Source: Hofstenia miamia
Lineage: Eukaryota > Xenacoelomorpha > Acoela > Hofsteniidae
Direction of reading: 5' to 3'
Assembly: GCA_900660155.1 (NCBI GenBank)
Contig: CABFPE010000235.1
Coordinates: forward strand, 1,054,946-1,118,945
Length of the DNA stretch: 64,000 bases
Part shown: one piece after another, positions 23,205 to 37,200 of the stretch
Layout: each line of letters starts with the position of its first letter
Position numbering within the stretch: position 1 is the first letter of the stretch
Program-made: the position numbers and the translations under genes
Notes under the pieces: model-generated
What the model was told of the DNA's origin: nothing
What the model saw: the letters and a program-made list of their open reading frames with translations, nothing else
Databases searched by the model: none

Positions 23205-24202
23205 CAGGGTGGTCGCTAGAAAAGCAGAAAATTTGAAGGTCAAATTAAATCATGAATAAAATGTGTGCTGAAGTCTGCATACAGACAATTCGGGTGTAAC
23301 AAAAAGATATCTGATCGGTTCTTTTGTAAAGATATTCGGAATGTAATGGGCGACCAAACATGGACATGGCAGCAGGATGGTGCCAGGGCTTACACAGCAA
23401 AGGCTTCAGTTCAATTTCTTCAGCAATCTACTCCTGATTTCATTGAACCGGAAGATTGGCCGTCCAAAAGTCCAAACCTAAATGTCATGGATTATTGCAT
23501 TTGGAGCTTGTTATTAACAGAGCTTCAGAATTGTAGACGTGACATAAAATCTATTGATGATTTGAAAAAACGAGCTTGGGAAAACCTTGGACCGATATTC
23601 CACAAGTTACCCCTAAAAACGCTACACAAGCTTGGATTTCATTTTGAAGGTCAAATTAAATCATGAATAAAATGTGTGCTGAAGTCTGCATACAGACAAT
23701 TCGGGTGTAACAAAAAGATATCTGATCGGTTCTTTTGTAAAGATATTCGGAATGTAATGGGCGACCAAACATGGACATGGCAGCAGGATGGTGCCAGGGC
23801 TCACACAGCAAAGGCTTCAGTTCAATTTCTTCAGCAATCTACTCCTGATTTCATTGAACCGGAAGATTGGCCTTCCAAAAGTCCAGACCTAAATGTCATG
23901 GATTATTGCATTTGGAGCTTGTTATTAACAGAGCTTCAGAATTGTCGACGTGACATAAAATCTATTGATGATTTGAAAACGAGCTTGGGAAAAGCTTGGA
24001 ACGATATTCCACAAGTTACCCTTAAAAACGCTACACAAGCTTGGATTTCTAGGTTAAGACACTGCTCTGAAGTTCACGGAAGGCATTTTGAACATCTATG
24101 AGTGTAATATAACATATGCCTTTAAAAAACTTTGTAAAAGTTATTCTTTGTAAAAATAAATAGCAGTTTGACAAATTTTCTGCTTTTCTAGCGACTACCC
24201 TG
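23205..24202 (+). mobile_element. maT-type (DD37D) Tc1/mariner deletion derivative, 998 bp
   Basis: 31-bp terminal inverted repeats at 23205-23235 and 24172-24202 start CAGGGTGGTCGCTAGAAAAG, differ at one base, and are flanked by TA target duplications. Inside are two tandem copies of the C-terminal half of a transposase (frames 23265-23666 and 23676-24101). Each has QQDGA and, after 37 residues, the Asp of LNVMDY: the DD37D spacing of maT elements. The DNA-binding domain and the first catalytic Asp are absent, so the element cannot transpose itself. The copies are offset by 411 bp. Copy 1 has a 2-base insertion that shifts its end, and SPNLN where copy 2 keeps SPDLN. Confidence 0.93.
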
Positions 24203-27200
24203 TATATATTGGTATAAGAAGGAATTAAAGAAGGAATAGAAAAATGAAGTTAGTATGAAGATTTTTTGGTAGACAACATGTACAGAAGAATGTGCAGAGC
24301 TATGAAGATTTAAACTAAATATTACGCATATTGTTAGTTAATTAATGTGTATTATAAAATATATTGCATTTTTCAATGTATGTATGCATGCATTAAATGT
24401 AATTTCACAACGTAAACATAGATTTGATTGGCTGTAATTGATAGCCAATGAAATCAATGGCCGTGAGGCTCGGTTGAAAGATTCGCTAATCTTTACGTAG
24501 TTCACTCACTAGCGCGCTGTTTTGAAGTGTCAAAACTGTCTAAACTAATCATTTGCCATGAATAATCAGCCCGTATGTATGCTTTACAACTTTTCATTTA
24601 CTTGACAACTATGTCGCTTATAAGTCTTTAGTATTTTACCTTCTTTCATTCCCATCCTTATAATCATGAAGTTTTTCTTTATCATCATTTGGTAGTTTTT
24701 ATTATCATTTAGCTTGCTTCTTTACAATTCAATTTAAGTTTTATATTTTATTAAATTGTTATTTTTCAAATCTTTTTAACTCATAAACCTATTTCAAAGA
24801 ATTGCATTTTAGATTTTAATTTTGGGCAGTTTTCAGACTTCGAATTAAAAAATTGCTTATCAATTTATTTGTTATATTTCAATTTTATTGCAAATTCTAG
24901 TTGTTTGTTTTAAATCTCACTCCCTATTTGTATTTAATACCTAATTTCAAGTTTTCAACGCTTTTCTCATTTTATAATTAAATTTTTATCAACTGTCATT
25001 TTTTATTATTCCTGAAGATGAGATGCCTCCGATGGCAAACTTAAATGGAATATGATCTCTACATTTATATTTACATATTTAATTATATTTGATATTAAAA
25101 ATTTTAATTATTTCTTTTTAATAAAAAACTAAATGTCAAAATTTCAAATGGATATTTTTTATAGTTGTTTAATTAGCGATGTTTAAATGGCAAGTGTCTC
25201 TCGTTCAGGGTTATTCTCATAATTTTTCCGAATACTTTTGTTCAAAGTAAATTTATATTTAGAGCTGAAATATTCCATACTTTTTATTGTTTAGAATTTA
25301 TTTATTTCCCCTACAAGTTTCTTAAATTCACCCATTTTCTTTTGTTTTGAAATAAAATGATTTCGCACGAAATTTTAAAATTCAAAATAATTTTTTTTCA
25401 ATTATAGTTGACCTTAAAATAATTGTTTTTATTATTTGTATTATGAAAAAATATATTTTCAAAACTGGATTTTTTTCAGTTTTAACTGTAAAACTTTTAA
25501 AAAAAACGCGGGAAATTTGTAAATTTTTACAAATGAAGTATTGTGAATTTAAAATCCTAATTAAATTTACAAGTGGATTTATATAATGCATGTTGGTGAT
25601 GGTTTTTAGTTTATTGGAATTATCTTTTTAATGCATTAACAACCATTTCATTGTCGTCTGTTAAATGGATAATATTGGGGATTTGAATTTTGGACAGAAA
25701 TTGAATAGACTTGCTGACCGTTGATATTGGAAGCAGGTTGTTTACTTTACCTCGCTACATGTGCGATCATTTTATTGTAGTTGCTAATTTGAGAATAAAT
25801 GCTTTAATATATAAATCCACATATATTTGCAAACAATTATAAACCAGCTATAAAAGTGTTATTCCCTTCACTGGAATATTATTTGAAGATCGGAGAGTCT
25901 GCGGGGTGCATGCTATAATTATAATCTTTTAAGATTGTCCGAAAATCTGATTTATTAGGGATAGCGTCACGAAACGTCCACTCCGCGTAGACTTTGTAAT
26001 TATCTTTTCAACTGACAATCCATTACATAATAAGACATTTAAGGATCGCTTTTTTCCACGTCACTAATAGCGAAGGTGAAACTTATTTGATTTAAGTTCC
26101 TGTCATTCATTAAAACGATCCATCTGTTTCATTTCAATGAACTACACAGGATTTCGAAAATCAATAACAATTCCAGGTTTGTTAATGCACTTAGAACTTT
26201 GTCTTTTACGCGTTATATATTCGCGCCTATTTGCGGGCTCTTATTGATGTGAGCTGATTTATTATTTTACCATCGAAATCTGATTTAACTTACTCTTCAT
26301 TGTCATGTTTTGGCTTAAGTGTTTTTTACATTTTGAATACATGTATAAGTGAAGAAAATCACTATAAAATTTACTTTTTGATTTTATCATAGAAAAGGGA
26401 TACTTTTACGAGCACAGATTGATCGCGCCAACAATCAATTTTCTGAAATCGCACAGTGATATAATTTTTTAACTTTTCTTTTTTATTTTCAAATTGTTCA
26501 GTGTGTTTGCTTTTTTCATTAACAATAATGAATTTTTATTTAATAGTTCATATGATGGGAATTTTTACTATTATCGTCAGATACACTTTTAAGCTGTATT
26601 GAAAAAAATTATTACTCCACTATTCTTATCGTACCACATTTTATTTATCCATAAAAATAGATTAGTTGGTTAATGTTATAATTCGTTGCAGGAATCCTTG
26701 GCATATTTGGACATTTCGATCAGAGGTTTATTTGAGTTGATATTTATTATTATATTACATATAATAGTATTACCATAAACTGTTATAAAAATATCAAAGA
26801 CACGAAATCATGTTTGAACTATTAAATTTTATATTTTACACTTGCGAATAGTGATTGGTGGCTTAATAAACTTGTTTATTCCCATAATATTGAGTTCAAA
26901 TCTTATACATTTCTTACTTTGGTGTTGGGGTGTCATCTTTTGGATTTCAGCGAAAAGCCAACAGTTGCTTTCAATTCACAGAAAGTTTATTTCCAGTTTA
27001 GGATTAATTCCTATATTGGGTTTAAGGCTCAAGTGTGTAAGCAAAAGCAGGCTTTCCGCGAATAAATCAACAATTCAAGGCATTACTTCCGTTGAGTAGA
27101 TAAGAAATTATTTTAATACATTTATATAAAAATTACTAACTTGGGAATACGATTATTAAGGTATTCCAGCGAATTCAATGTGACGCTACAAAATAGAAAT

Positions 27201-28014
27201 TTATTGAATTTGAGATTTCCATAATTTGTTGTAGAAAACAACGTCTGTTTTTATGCGAATGGGATGGGGCAATAATTTTTCAATGGAATGACAATACAAT
27301 TTCTGCACATATATAATAATTATAATTCACAGCTAAAAAGTAATCCATGATGCGCACTGGGTATACGATGTACTCCTATGGAAGCACTTCTATTTTTTTA
27401 AATATATCAAACTTTCAATTATTTTAATTTCGTTAGATTTTGAATTACAGGTACGTACATTCACTTTACGATTGAATATTTTTCCTGCCTTTTTTGAAAT
27501 AAGTAACTTCAATGAATAAATAATAGAGAGTAGATGGATTTGATATCCCTGATTTCCACCAATCATTTCATTTCACTCAATTTCCAAATGGGGTGATAAT
27601 TTGTTTGCAGTAGTTGTTGTAGTTCTAATAAGCTATTCATTCCTCTCTATCTACAAGAAGTGAAGATGATTACAAGTCGTACATGTTAAGGTTACCCTCA
27701 TCAAATTAGAATTGAAATCTAAACGAGCTCGTAAATTTTTCAGTTTGAAATGTGAAACAATTAACTGGTGACGTGCTATTACTCATTATTAATAGTTGGC
27801 TTTGACTTTTAGTACACTAGGTCTTTTTTGTGCATGATTCCCAAAGTGTCTCGCAGTTTTTCCCAAATTTATCATTTAACAAGTTTGTTTATTTTAGATC
27901 ATTAACTCATTCCTATCCGAATTACATATTAAAATCAATGTTCTCTACATTGATGTAATAAATTGTGTGTACAAATTTTAATCATTAATATTCAGCAATG
28001 AAACTTGTATTTAG
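24203..28014. other. Region upstream of MEIS exon 2 (5' flank or intron 1)
   Basis: No exon was recognised; the expected short first exon was not found. Less AT-rich patches occur at 24420-24570 (two CCAAT-type boxes, GATTGGCTG and GATAGCCAATGAAATCAATG), at 25955-26060 and 26205-26260, and at 26405-26460 (GATTGATCGCGCC...AATCAAT). They could be promoter or enhancer sequence, but nothing here proves it. Confidence 0.4.
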
Positions 28015-28217
28015 TACGATCAGTCGTCTGATACGCCACCATATTCCGAAGATGTCTATGATCCTTCACTTCGTATGTTGCCTCCGATGGGACAGATGCG
28101 TCCTGTGGCATCGGCCAACTACGCTCCTACCCAAATATATCCAATGACCCAGGCCCAGAACTCTTCCCATGCACTTGCACATGAAAATTGCAAACGGGAC
28201 AAGGAGAGCATTTACAG
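28015..28217 (+). CDS. Meis: MEIS coding exon 2 (N-terminus, start of MEIS domain)
   Basis: The acceptor is tatttag before 28015 and the donor is GTATGA at 28218. The exon has 67 codons plus 2 nt. It begins YDQSSD, matching the YDEL/YDDL that follows MAQR at the exon 1/2 junction of other animals, and ends KRDKESIY, the start of the MEIS domain. The codon directly upstream in frame is TAG, so translation cannot start 5' of the acceptor in this frame. Either a short upstream exon supplies the start, or the internal ATG at 28075 is used. The middle is Met/Pro/Gln-rich and poorly conserved. Confidence 0.93.
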
Positions 28218-31200
28218 GTATGATTCTCTACCCAACTCGAAATAGGTCACATCCAATTTTCTATAGGCTCATCGTACAGAAATCAATATTTAGTTTGAAG
28301 TAATTGGTTTCATATATTTGATTTTCCTTATCATTCTTAAAATGGATGTTATTTTAGCTAAATATTATTCATAATAATAAGAATTAAATACTCAGAGATG
28401 TCCAAAGAGGCTTCTTAAATTTAAAACTTCTTTGAAATATGTGATTGTGTCCATCCGTTTTCAATTTAATCTGCATTAGTAAAAGAAAACGCAACTTTTC
28501 AACATAATTTTAAATATTGTCTAAGTATGAGATGTCAAAAAATAGAAAAAGTAGTTATATTTTTCAATTTCTGATTGTTTCAATTAATGTATTTATAAAT
28601 TAGCGGATCATTTCTAAATTCTTAATGTACAATGGTATCTTGTGTTGAATACGTATTCATTTTTAAAAATCAGTGTTTGAGAAATATTTTGTTAATCTAT
28701 TATCCTATGACATACTATTGCATACACTTAAGCAGGAATGTAACGTTATCACTTGCATTGGAAGTCACCTGCCTACGTTTATGTGGAAACGGGTCAATCG
28801 ATGTTTGCACTTTCCTTCATTTAATCTATAAAATAAAACGCTACACTTATTGTAATTCAGATTTTTTTTGATTGAAGGTATTCTGATTGATTATCAATGG
28901 GGTTATCTATGTAATATGTGTCCCAACTACTCGTAGAATAAGTCATTAGTTATGCTATTCAACCTCGACCTGATCTGAACATCGAGTTCTGAACAAGAAT
29001 GATTTGTTTATTAGTAAATAATAGTAGCATATTTTAAACTTTTATTTATGATTAAAAGAATTTACAATATTTGATGGAAAATCGAAATTTTCATTTGCAG
29101 AAGTATATAGAAAAATGGTCTAGTTGGCAGCTTGGCACGTGTTGTAATTCCATTAACAAGCAGAACTGGGATTAAGTGGCCCTTCCCTGATATAAACGTT
29201 GGTTTTGTTTGTTTGGCTGGTTGATCTTATCTCAAATTTAATAATTTGTTTCAACATGCCACTATATGCCGATAAAACGTGGAGTATAATTTGCTTTCGT
29301 CTTGCACAGTAAATTTTGATCAAATTATTTGAAATTAATTAATTATATTTACACGTAGCAAATTTTTATATAAAATGTGTTATTGTAAACGAACATCTGC
29401 AGAAGAACACTTTAGTCTGAGCTTTACAGGATATCCAAAAGATCCTTTTTGTATTATTGTGCCGTCTACGTCTATAGCGCACTGGAATTCAATCCTGATC
29501 AAGTGCTACTTAATGAAGTCGATAGCCATTGGTTATTAATTTAAGCAGATTTTGATATTTTTTGTTTTATGAAAGCAGTGGCACGTTTAGGACGATCGCC
29601 CCCCCCCTTTTTGGGGCCAACTACGAACACTAAAGAAAAGTGTTCTATTTTCCCCAAAATTGAAAATAGTTCACGTTAATTCAAGATGTTATCAATCGAT
29701 TTGCTGCTAAAAACAGACGATTGCATTTTGTGTATGGTTATGTTTGTTCAAAAAACTTTTTTTTGCAATTTCTTTCTATAAAAATGGGTGTCAGCCCTCT
29801 GTTTTAAAGTCATAAACGCGCCACTGTATGAAAGTCGTCATTGTTTTTGTAAGTAGTAAAATAATAAAGGATCTTGCTATTTTTAGCATTTCGTATTCAA
29901 ATTCATATATTTTTCTTTGAAATGTTCAAATAATTTGATTGAGAATCCAACCTGTAATTTTTGAATGCAAGTGTGAAATCCATTTTTACATGATACTCGT
30001 TATGAAGTTGCAGTTGAAGTTAGCTAACTTTTGTGAATTTCTAAATGAATTATTTACTTTGTTTCAAGTTTTTTCATTAGAACTTCTGTTTTGATAGTAT
30101 AGTTCCGCTAATGACTCGCATAACCAACATTTTTCTGAAACGCATGTGATGCTTAAGTTGTTTAACGAACAATTTCTGGGCGCAGTCGCATTTTGCAATA
30201 TATTACTGTCAAATTAATAACAACAACCTTGATTATCTACAGTCACATTTTAGCGTAATTCTTCAATATAAGAAAGCCTATTAAATTCGTTTAATCTGAT
30301 TTAAATATATTTGATAACTGCCCCGCTGTTCTAAATTGTTAATATTTAATTTATATACCTAAGCTAGAAAAACACGGCGTCTAATGTTTGCTAAAGAATG
30401 TCTGTTCAAAGGTTTTTGTATTCTAGAATTTTCACAATTGCGCAACAATAATAACTGAATTTGTTAGAATATCCAGGTGATAACATCTAATATTTTTTAC
30501 TTGATCTGATTACAATCAAGATTTACAAAGTGCTAGTAATTAATAATTAATTAGTTTTAAAAAATTGTCTAGTCTAGAAAACTTACGCCATACATAAATA
30601 GTTTAAAATTTTGGCGCACTTCAAATTACTGCTGATTCAGAGCATTTCTAAAGTAAGAGGTTTGTGGCGATATGCTTTGCTGTCAATGGATTGGGATTTG
30701 AGTATGTAGAGTATCTGATATTTTGGCCAAGTACGGCTACCAAATTTGGGATATATTTTCAGTATTTTTGTTTATTTTTTCTTGTGAATTTTTGTCAAAA
30801 ACAATATTTCCTAGATTTCTATGGTTATTAAACCGAAATATATACTGCAATGCTATGCCATACTATAAACAAGAGCATGGTGTAGCCATGAATCTGAATG
30901 AACAAAGCAATGATACTACTAAAATTCAGAATTGTTTTTTAAGCTTTGTAAAACAATGTTAAGTTTTCTGAGTGAGTCGAAAATCGATTTTTCGTTTTAA
31001 TGCATAGTAAATTGTGAATTTGCAATTGCATGCAGACGTGGTCATTCCGCCTAAAATCAGGCAAACAATTGACATTTAGCAGATACAATGTGTTTGTAGT
31101 TGCAAGAACATCCTGATACCGTATTATCAAACGCGGTCTTTCTTAAGCATCGTTATCATTAGATGTCTGTCACAGTGTGGAACCTACATGCTATGTGAAG

Positions 31201-34200
31201 AACGATTAATTTCAATGTGTTTACGTCAACATCATTTTCAACATACTAGTCTTCACTGGAATGTGTTGACGCAGCAATATATTGAATCCTCTGCGCAGTA
31301 GTTCCTACATGTTGGAAATAATTATATGTACACATGTGCACATACAAGTGCATATTATCCATATTTATTGCTATTTTCGAAGCAATGTGCAAACAGTATT
31401 TTGTGAAACCAATCTATTTCAAAATTACTTACAACAGTTAAATCTATAACATTAGTTCGTACTAGTGCACAAAACTGTTTTCTTTAAATCTAATCTTAAA
31501 AAGCTCTAAATAGTATAAAAACTCAAAATGCCTCTTAATAATAATATTTAGTGCTAATTGTAGATAAATGTAAATTTTCGGTTCTTAGCGCCAAACACAT
31601 AATTACTATGTATTTTTTCAAAAAAAATTTCCATGAGGCAACACGAAAAATGAAAAACGTTTTTAGCGATAGAATAGAAAAAAATTAGTTTTAATAATTT
31701 ACTGAATTTAACAGAGTGTTGAAATTCGTAAAAAACAAAATGAATAAGTTAGTTGTTCAATTCATGAGCTTCATGTACGAAGAATTATAAAAGTTAATGA
31801 AATCTTATAATACAATAAAAGTTAACAAGTGCCTAGTTGTATGTTGTAATAATTGAGTCCACGCGTCCACACGAGGCCAATTAAGTGCGGCCTGTCTGCA
31901 ATTATCGGGCCATTACCTTGAGGCCTTCATCGCAAATGGAATCTTGGCATAATTGCTTTATTGTTGGTGTCATACTCGTAGAATTAATTGGTTAATTACA
32001 CAATTCCGTAGGCTTTGTATGTTTTGCTAGTAACAAGTATCCTGCATAAAAAAACACAGACTATATTCATTTTTATATATTAAGTTTTTTTTAATATATT
32101 CTTATTTCAATGCGTCGGCTATAATTTTCACCCTGTTAATTCTTTAGGAGTGTATAAATTATATTTTGAACTTAAGATTGTTAAATGTTTCAACGTATCT
32201 CAAGCTGAATCGTATATTTATTTTATACAACCATGTGTTTATTGTTGAATATTACAGTTGTTTATGCCCGGTTAAGCTAATCTAGTTTATTTTCATTCAT
32301 TATTGCATGAGTATCACGTTTTTCACCTACATATCTTAATCATGTAAAGACACTAAACCTTTTTAATTACTCTAGCATAGATTTGTTACGTAGCCCTCTA
32401 GTTATGTTGAAATGATCATTGATGCTCATGCTATTAACTTGGTAAGCATTCTGATTTTCTTAACTATAGTCATTTAGTCATCCTCTGTATCCACTGTTAG
32501 AGTTGATATTTGAGAAGTGTGAATTAGCCACCTGCACTCCTCGGGAACCGGGGATGGCAAGTGCAGACGTATGCTCTTCAGACTCATTCAATGAAGATAT
32601 CACAATGTTTTCCAAACAGTTCTTTGAGGTTAGTAGTGTTTACTGTGTTGCTATCTATAGTTACTTAACTATTTACTAATGAAATTGTCCATAACAAATT
32701 GGTTAGGATTTTCTGGGATTTGCTTATCGATTATTTTTTTCGATCGTTCTGTTGATTTGATTCAAATGATTTTAAGGAATTAACGCAGCTTTAGAAGCGA
32801 ATTTTGCACACATGCTTTGCTAATGACTTCTTTATTAGATTGTCACTATCAATAGACAAATGGTTTTTGTACACTGCTTGTCTGTCATACTCAAGGTTGT
32901 ATACGGGTTTATATTTCACTCCGCTGCTAGGCCTTGTATCACTGTCCATCGCATCCTTGTTTATTGTTGTTTACAATTGTTTTCGTTTGTTGTTTCAATG
33001 AAAGTGTTGTTATTGGGAGGAAAAGCTGTCATTTTCCATTTTCATTTGCGTAATACACATTTTATCTGCGGGCATTTTTTATGCACGCTAGTGTCGCTTT
33101 TTCATTAGCTCCTCTCTTTAAAATACTTTACTTTATGATTGCGCAGCTGTGGTGGCCATCTTAATATCTTATTCTCGAGGCTAACGGGGCAGTACTTTGT
33201 CTCTGTTTGAATCTTAAAAATGCCTCAGGTTTCATTTTACATTTATGGCTCCAAAGAGGGTTGTAACATCCTAAATTAATCCAGCCACTTTCTCACTGTA
33301 CATTACGTCACTTCCTTCCATTAAAATGTTTATTTTATCACTTGCAATAGTTTTATGGAGGATCTTTTCCATGTAATACAATATTTCATTACAAGTTTTG
33401 AATAAAAAACCTTTTGCGCCATTTAACGTTCGCCTTTTAAATTGAAAGTTTTATTTAAGATTGCTTTGAAGTTGCTTTTACTTTAAACAATGTCATAGTT
33501 ATTTTTTATCGACAGTGGAAATTTAGTTTGGCAGGTATAATTGCCAGTATAGACATTTCGATTCCACTTACTTTAGTAACTGTTGCTAGTGATTAAACAA
33601 ATTTAATGCCTCTGAATTCTGCCTCTGAAATACCTAAACCCAACCTAGATCTTGGCAGAAATATGTAATAACCATACTCAAACGAATAAACGTTTTAAAT
33701 AATTTTTAGTATACTTATTTGAAAAATGTGTTAAAATACTTTAATCAATAGAAGCTTTTCGAAAATTTGACATTTTTGGAATGATTTCCATGGAAATTGA
33801 ATGCATAATTGAATATTCATGTAGGTCGTTTTTGGATAAAAATCTTACTCATTTTGCTGAATTTTTAGATTTTTTCATTTTCGACGTTTCTTAAATATTG
33901 ATTTATAAATACTTTTCTTTTAGAGCGACAAGAACATGTTCCCAGTGGATCGCGAGTCTGACAACTTGGTATGTAGTTTGTTTTTTGTTAATTGAACTCA
34001 TTAAGTCTCTTTAAGTCGGTCACTCTACTTAACACACTTCTGTCATTTACCGATCGTCCCGTTCCTCAATTACGAGCCCATTACCTCTAATTAACATGCA
34101 CTCGTCCCTTGCCCCCGATATCCTATCAGATATTTACCAAACTATTAATTCATTTTCTAAAAAGATATCGTTGAGACGTCTACGATTTTCACTTTAATCC

Positions 34201-37200
34201 TATTATTGAATTTGATACGAGCTGTATTACACGCAATAGGTATCACTATTGTAATAATAATAATAATTCCAGTTTTAAAATCTGAAGGTAGGCTATAATT
34301 ATTAATAGAGATTTACTACTTGTAAGCTTAGTTAGCAATGACCCTTCTTCTGAAACCGCAATTTTTAACTACACAGTTGAATTGAGATCAAGTGAGGTTT
34401 TGTTTGTCATAGTTCATTGACACAGAAATGTACAACTCGTACTATGCATCATAATTCATTTCAGTAATCCGTCACCTGTATTATAAAAATGAAATATACA
34501 GTCATTTTAAAAAATTTCGATTTTAAAAATTCGAATAGGTCGATTAAGACGCGTTGTCACGCGTACTCCCTCCCATCATTTTTAGTGCCGACCGTGATGT
34601 ATTCACCAAAATGAATATGTTGCCAAGTACACATCAGTATATATTTCTATATATATATAACGAATTTAAAATTTTACTTCAATGCTTAGTGAAGTATTTT
34701 ATATTTATCTAAGAAGTTGTTCTACCCCGTGAGAAACGTAAACCTAGAATTATATTTATGTATAGCGTTTATTTTGAGTTTTGCTTAAATTTTTAATGAT
34801 TGTGTGTTTTTGTAATTTGGATTATTTTCACCGTTTCCTCTAAATTGCAGCTGCAGTTAAGTAGATCGATTAAGTAAGCTGACGCAGAAATTTATTGATA
34901 TCGTCGTGTTTTTTCTATTCCATGTAGAAAGATACATTTTTTGCATCCTGAATCATATAGTCTGGGTTTATGCCCTAAATAGAAACATGTAGATCTTCTT
35001 TTCATATCTTCATTTCTAAATCCTTATCATACCATCTTCTTAAGACATGTTTTTCAAAGGCTATCCAAAAAAATTTTCACCTGGTCTGCCTCAGATAATT
35101 TTTGAAAAATTTCATTTTAATAAAATTATTGATTTTCCGTGATGTATTTGTTCAACGCTAAAACACACGTGATATTGAAATTGTTATTAATTATTTGAAT
35201 TCATTTGCGCCTCTCCATGTATGAACAAAAATAGTTTAGAAATTTGCGAGAAGTCATCTATGAAAACATGTCTACTCCTCTTCTTTAAGGGAAATCCTTG
35301 CTATGCCACTGATTCTACTCGTTGCTTCATCTTTTTTTTGGGGAAACTTGTTTATAATATATTCTAAGTTGAGGTCCATTCGCGAATTTTTTGTGAAGGA
35401 TACATAGAAATGTCACTATATAGAAACGAATATCTATGAATTTGAAGAGAGATGACGAAATGTATTTATGACGGCTAATTTGACGCTGGTATATTGTTAC
35501 ACTAAGATAGCGTCTATGGGCTGGTGTGTTTGTATGGACAGCGCTTATCATCGCGGGAGTCAATCTCAATGTTTAAAAACGCTGTTATCGATCTCCAATC
35601 TATGTAAACATGTAAACTCATATACGCCCTAGCAGTCGTTCTGCTTTTCTAATCGTCTATTACTGCTTCTACTCACAGCCAAAGGCTTTCTTACTTCTGA
35701 TGCACTCGCTAGCATTTACTCTCTAAATATTTATCTTTATCACATTGCGCCCATAGGGGTTCATTTCTTCCCCATACTATTTATTGTTTCATTTGGCCAT
35801 ATAAAGTGCAAATCTCTATCGGAGATACTATATTTTTCTGGCCATGTTTGTGTTGCTTAGATCTTATCTATGTAATGAGCCTTTATTCAAGAAATATTCC
35901 TCCATTTACTACTTCGTTTTGTGCAGTACTTGGCAAATTGTCATTATTTTCAAGGTTGCGCCTCATCCTTTTTTAGAGATTTTCATTTCAAACTAAAAAA
36001 TTTGAAATTGTTATTCTTGGCAATGCAAATCTTGAAAGAGTGTAATTATTTGCGAGTGAAGCAACTGTTTAAAAGTTTCTTGCAATTTGCTACTCATTTT
36101 TCATTGAAATTGTGAATATTTTCTGATATTTTATACTAATACTGAAAAATCATTCAGAAGGCGCAGACTTCCTCGCTATATCGTGATTATCATCGTATTT
36201 TTTCCTTTACATGAATTAATGTGATTTAGACATTTTTAATTGAAACTTTTGCTGACGTTTTTCTGAGGTAAATCTTAACAAATTATGTGAAAAAATCAAT
36301 CGTGTTAAGAAGAATTTCTGTGAGGCTGGAGGGAACTGTATACAATTTTCTAAAATTGTTGAGTTAAGCATTATGATAGTTAATTCAATCATATTTCATC
36401 AAAATTCAAATATCTTTGTGGGCTTTTGTTATTTGTGTTTACGATTTTCGAGGGGGAGTTGGAGTGGTCTTTAGACTATAAGTATAGAATAATACACATC
36501 TATTTCATATTCTTGTTGCTAATTGAAGCAAATCAGCACGATAAAAAACTTGACTTCCTTAGCATAGGTAAATGATCATTATAATCTTGTAATTCACTTC
36601 ACTGTTTAAAGCAATTGCTATGAAGTGTACAAGGTATTCTTCAGTTAATCAATTGAAGACTTATGAAAAATATACTCATTTCCAGTGGGTTGTAAAATAT
36701 CACATTATGTTTGCATTTGTTTATGAAAGTTATGAAAGTTTTGAACAGAAATTTGATAAGAAGCTTTCATTGGCAGGTACTCTGATAAATATTAGGAAAA
36801 GTGCATGAGAGAAATGTATTTTTTGCTAACTGCACGTTCTCTCTCTTTTCTCTTGCTTGTCCTTAAAAGTCTTTCAATATGCGATTGAAGATAATTCAAT
36901 TACTCTCTCGCGTCTTTAAAGGTAATACATTTAGCAGATCTTTTGTTCTGCTACGTCTTAAACGAGATTTCACCCATAGTTAAATATCCTCTATTTAATT
37001 TTCTTCTGACTGACTTCTGTATTGAGACATTTTTATTCCTGCGCCTTGCCCCGTTGCCCAAATTCAAAGCATTCTTAGAAATTCCTTCTCTATTTCGTTC
37101 TAAAAAAATCGAGCGTAAATTAACCGTATCTCGTGTGAATTCAATGTTCTTGCAAGTTCTGGCCAAATTAACAAACCGATTTTACGAAATAACCAAAAAT

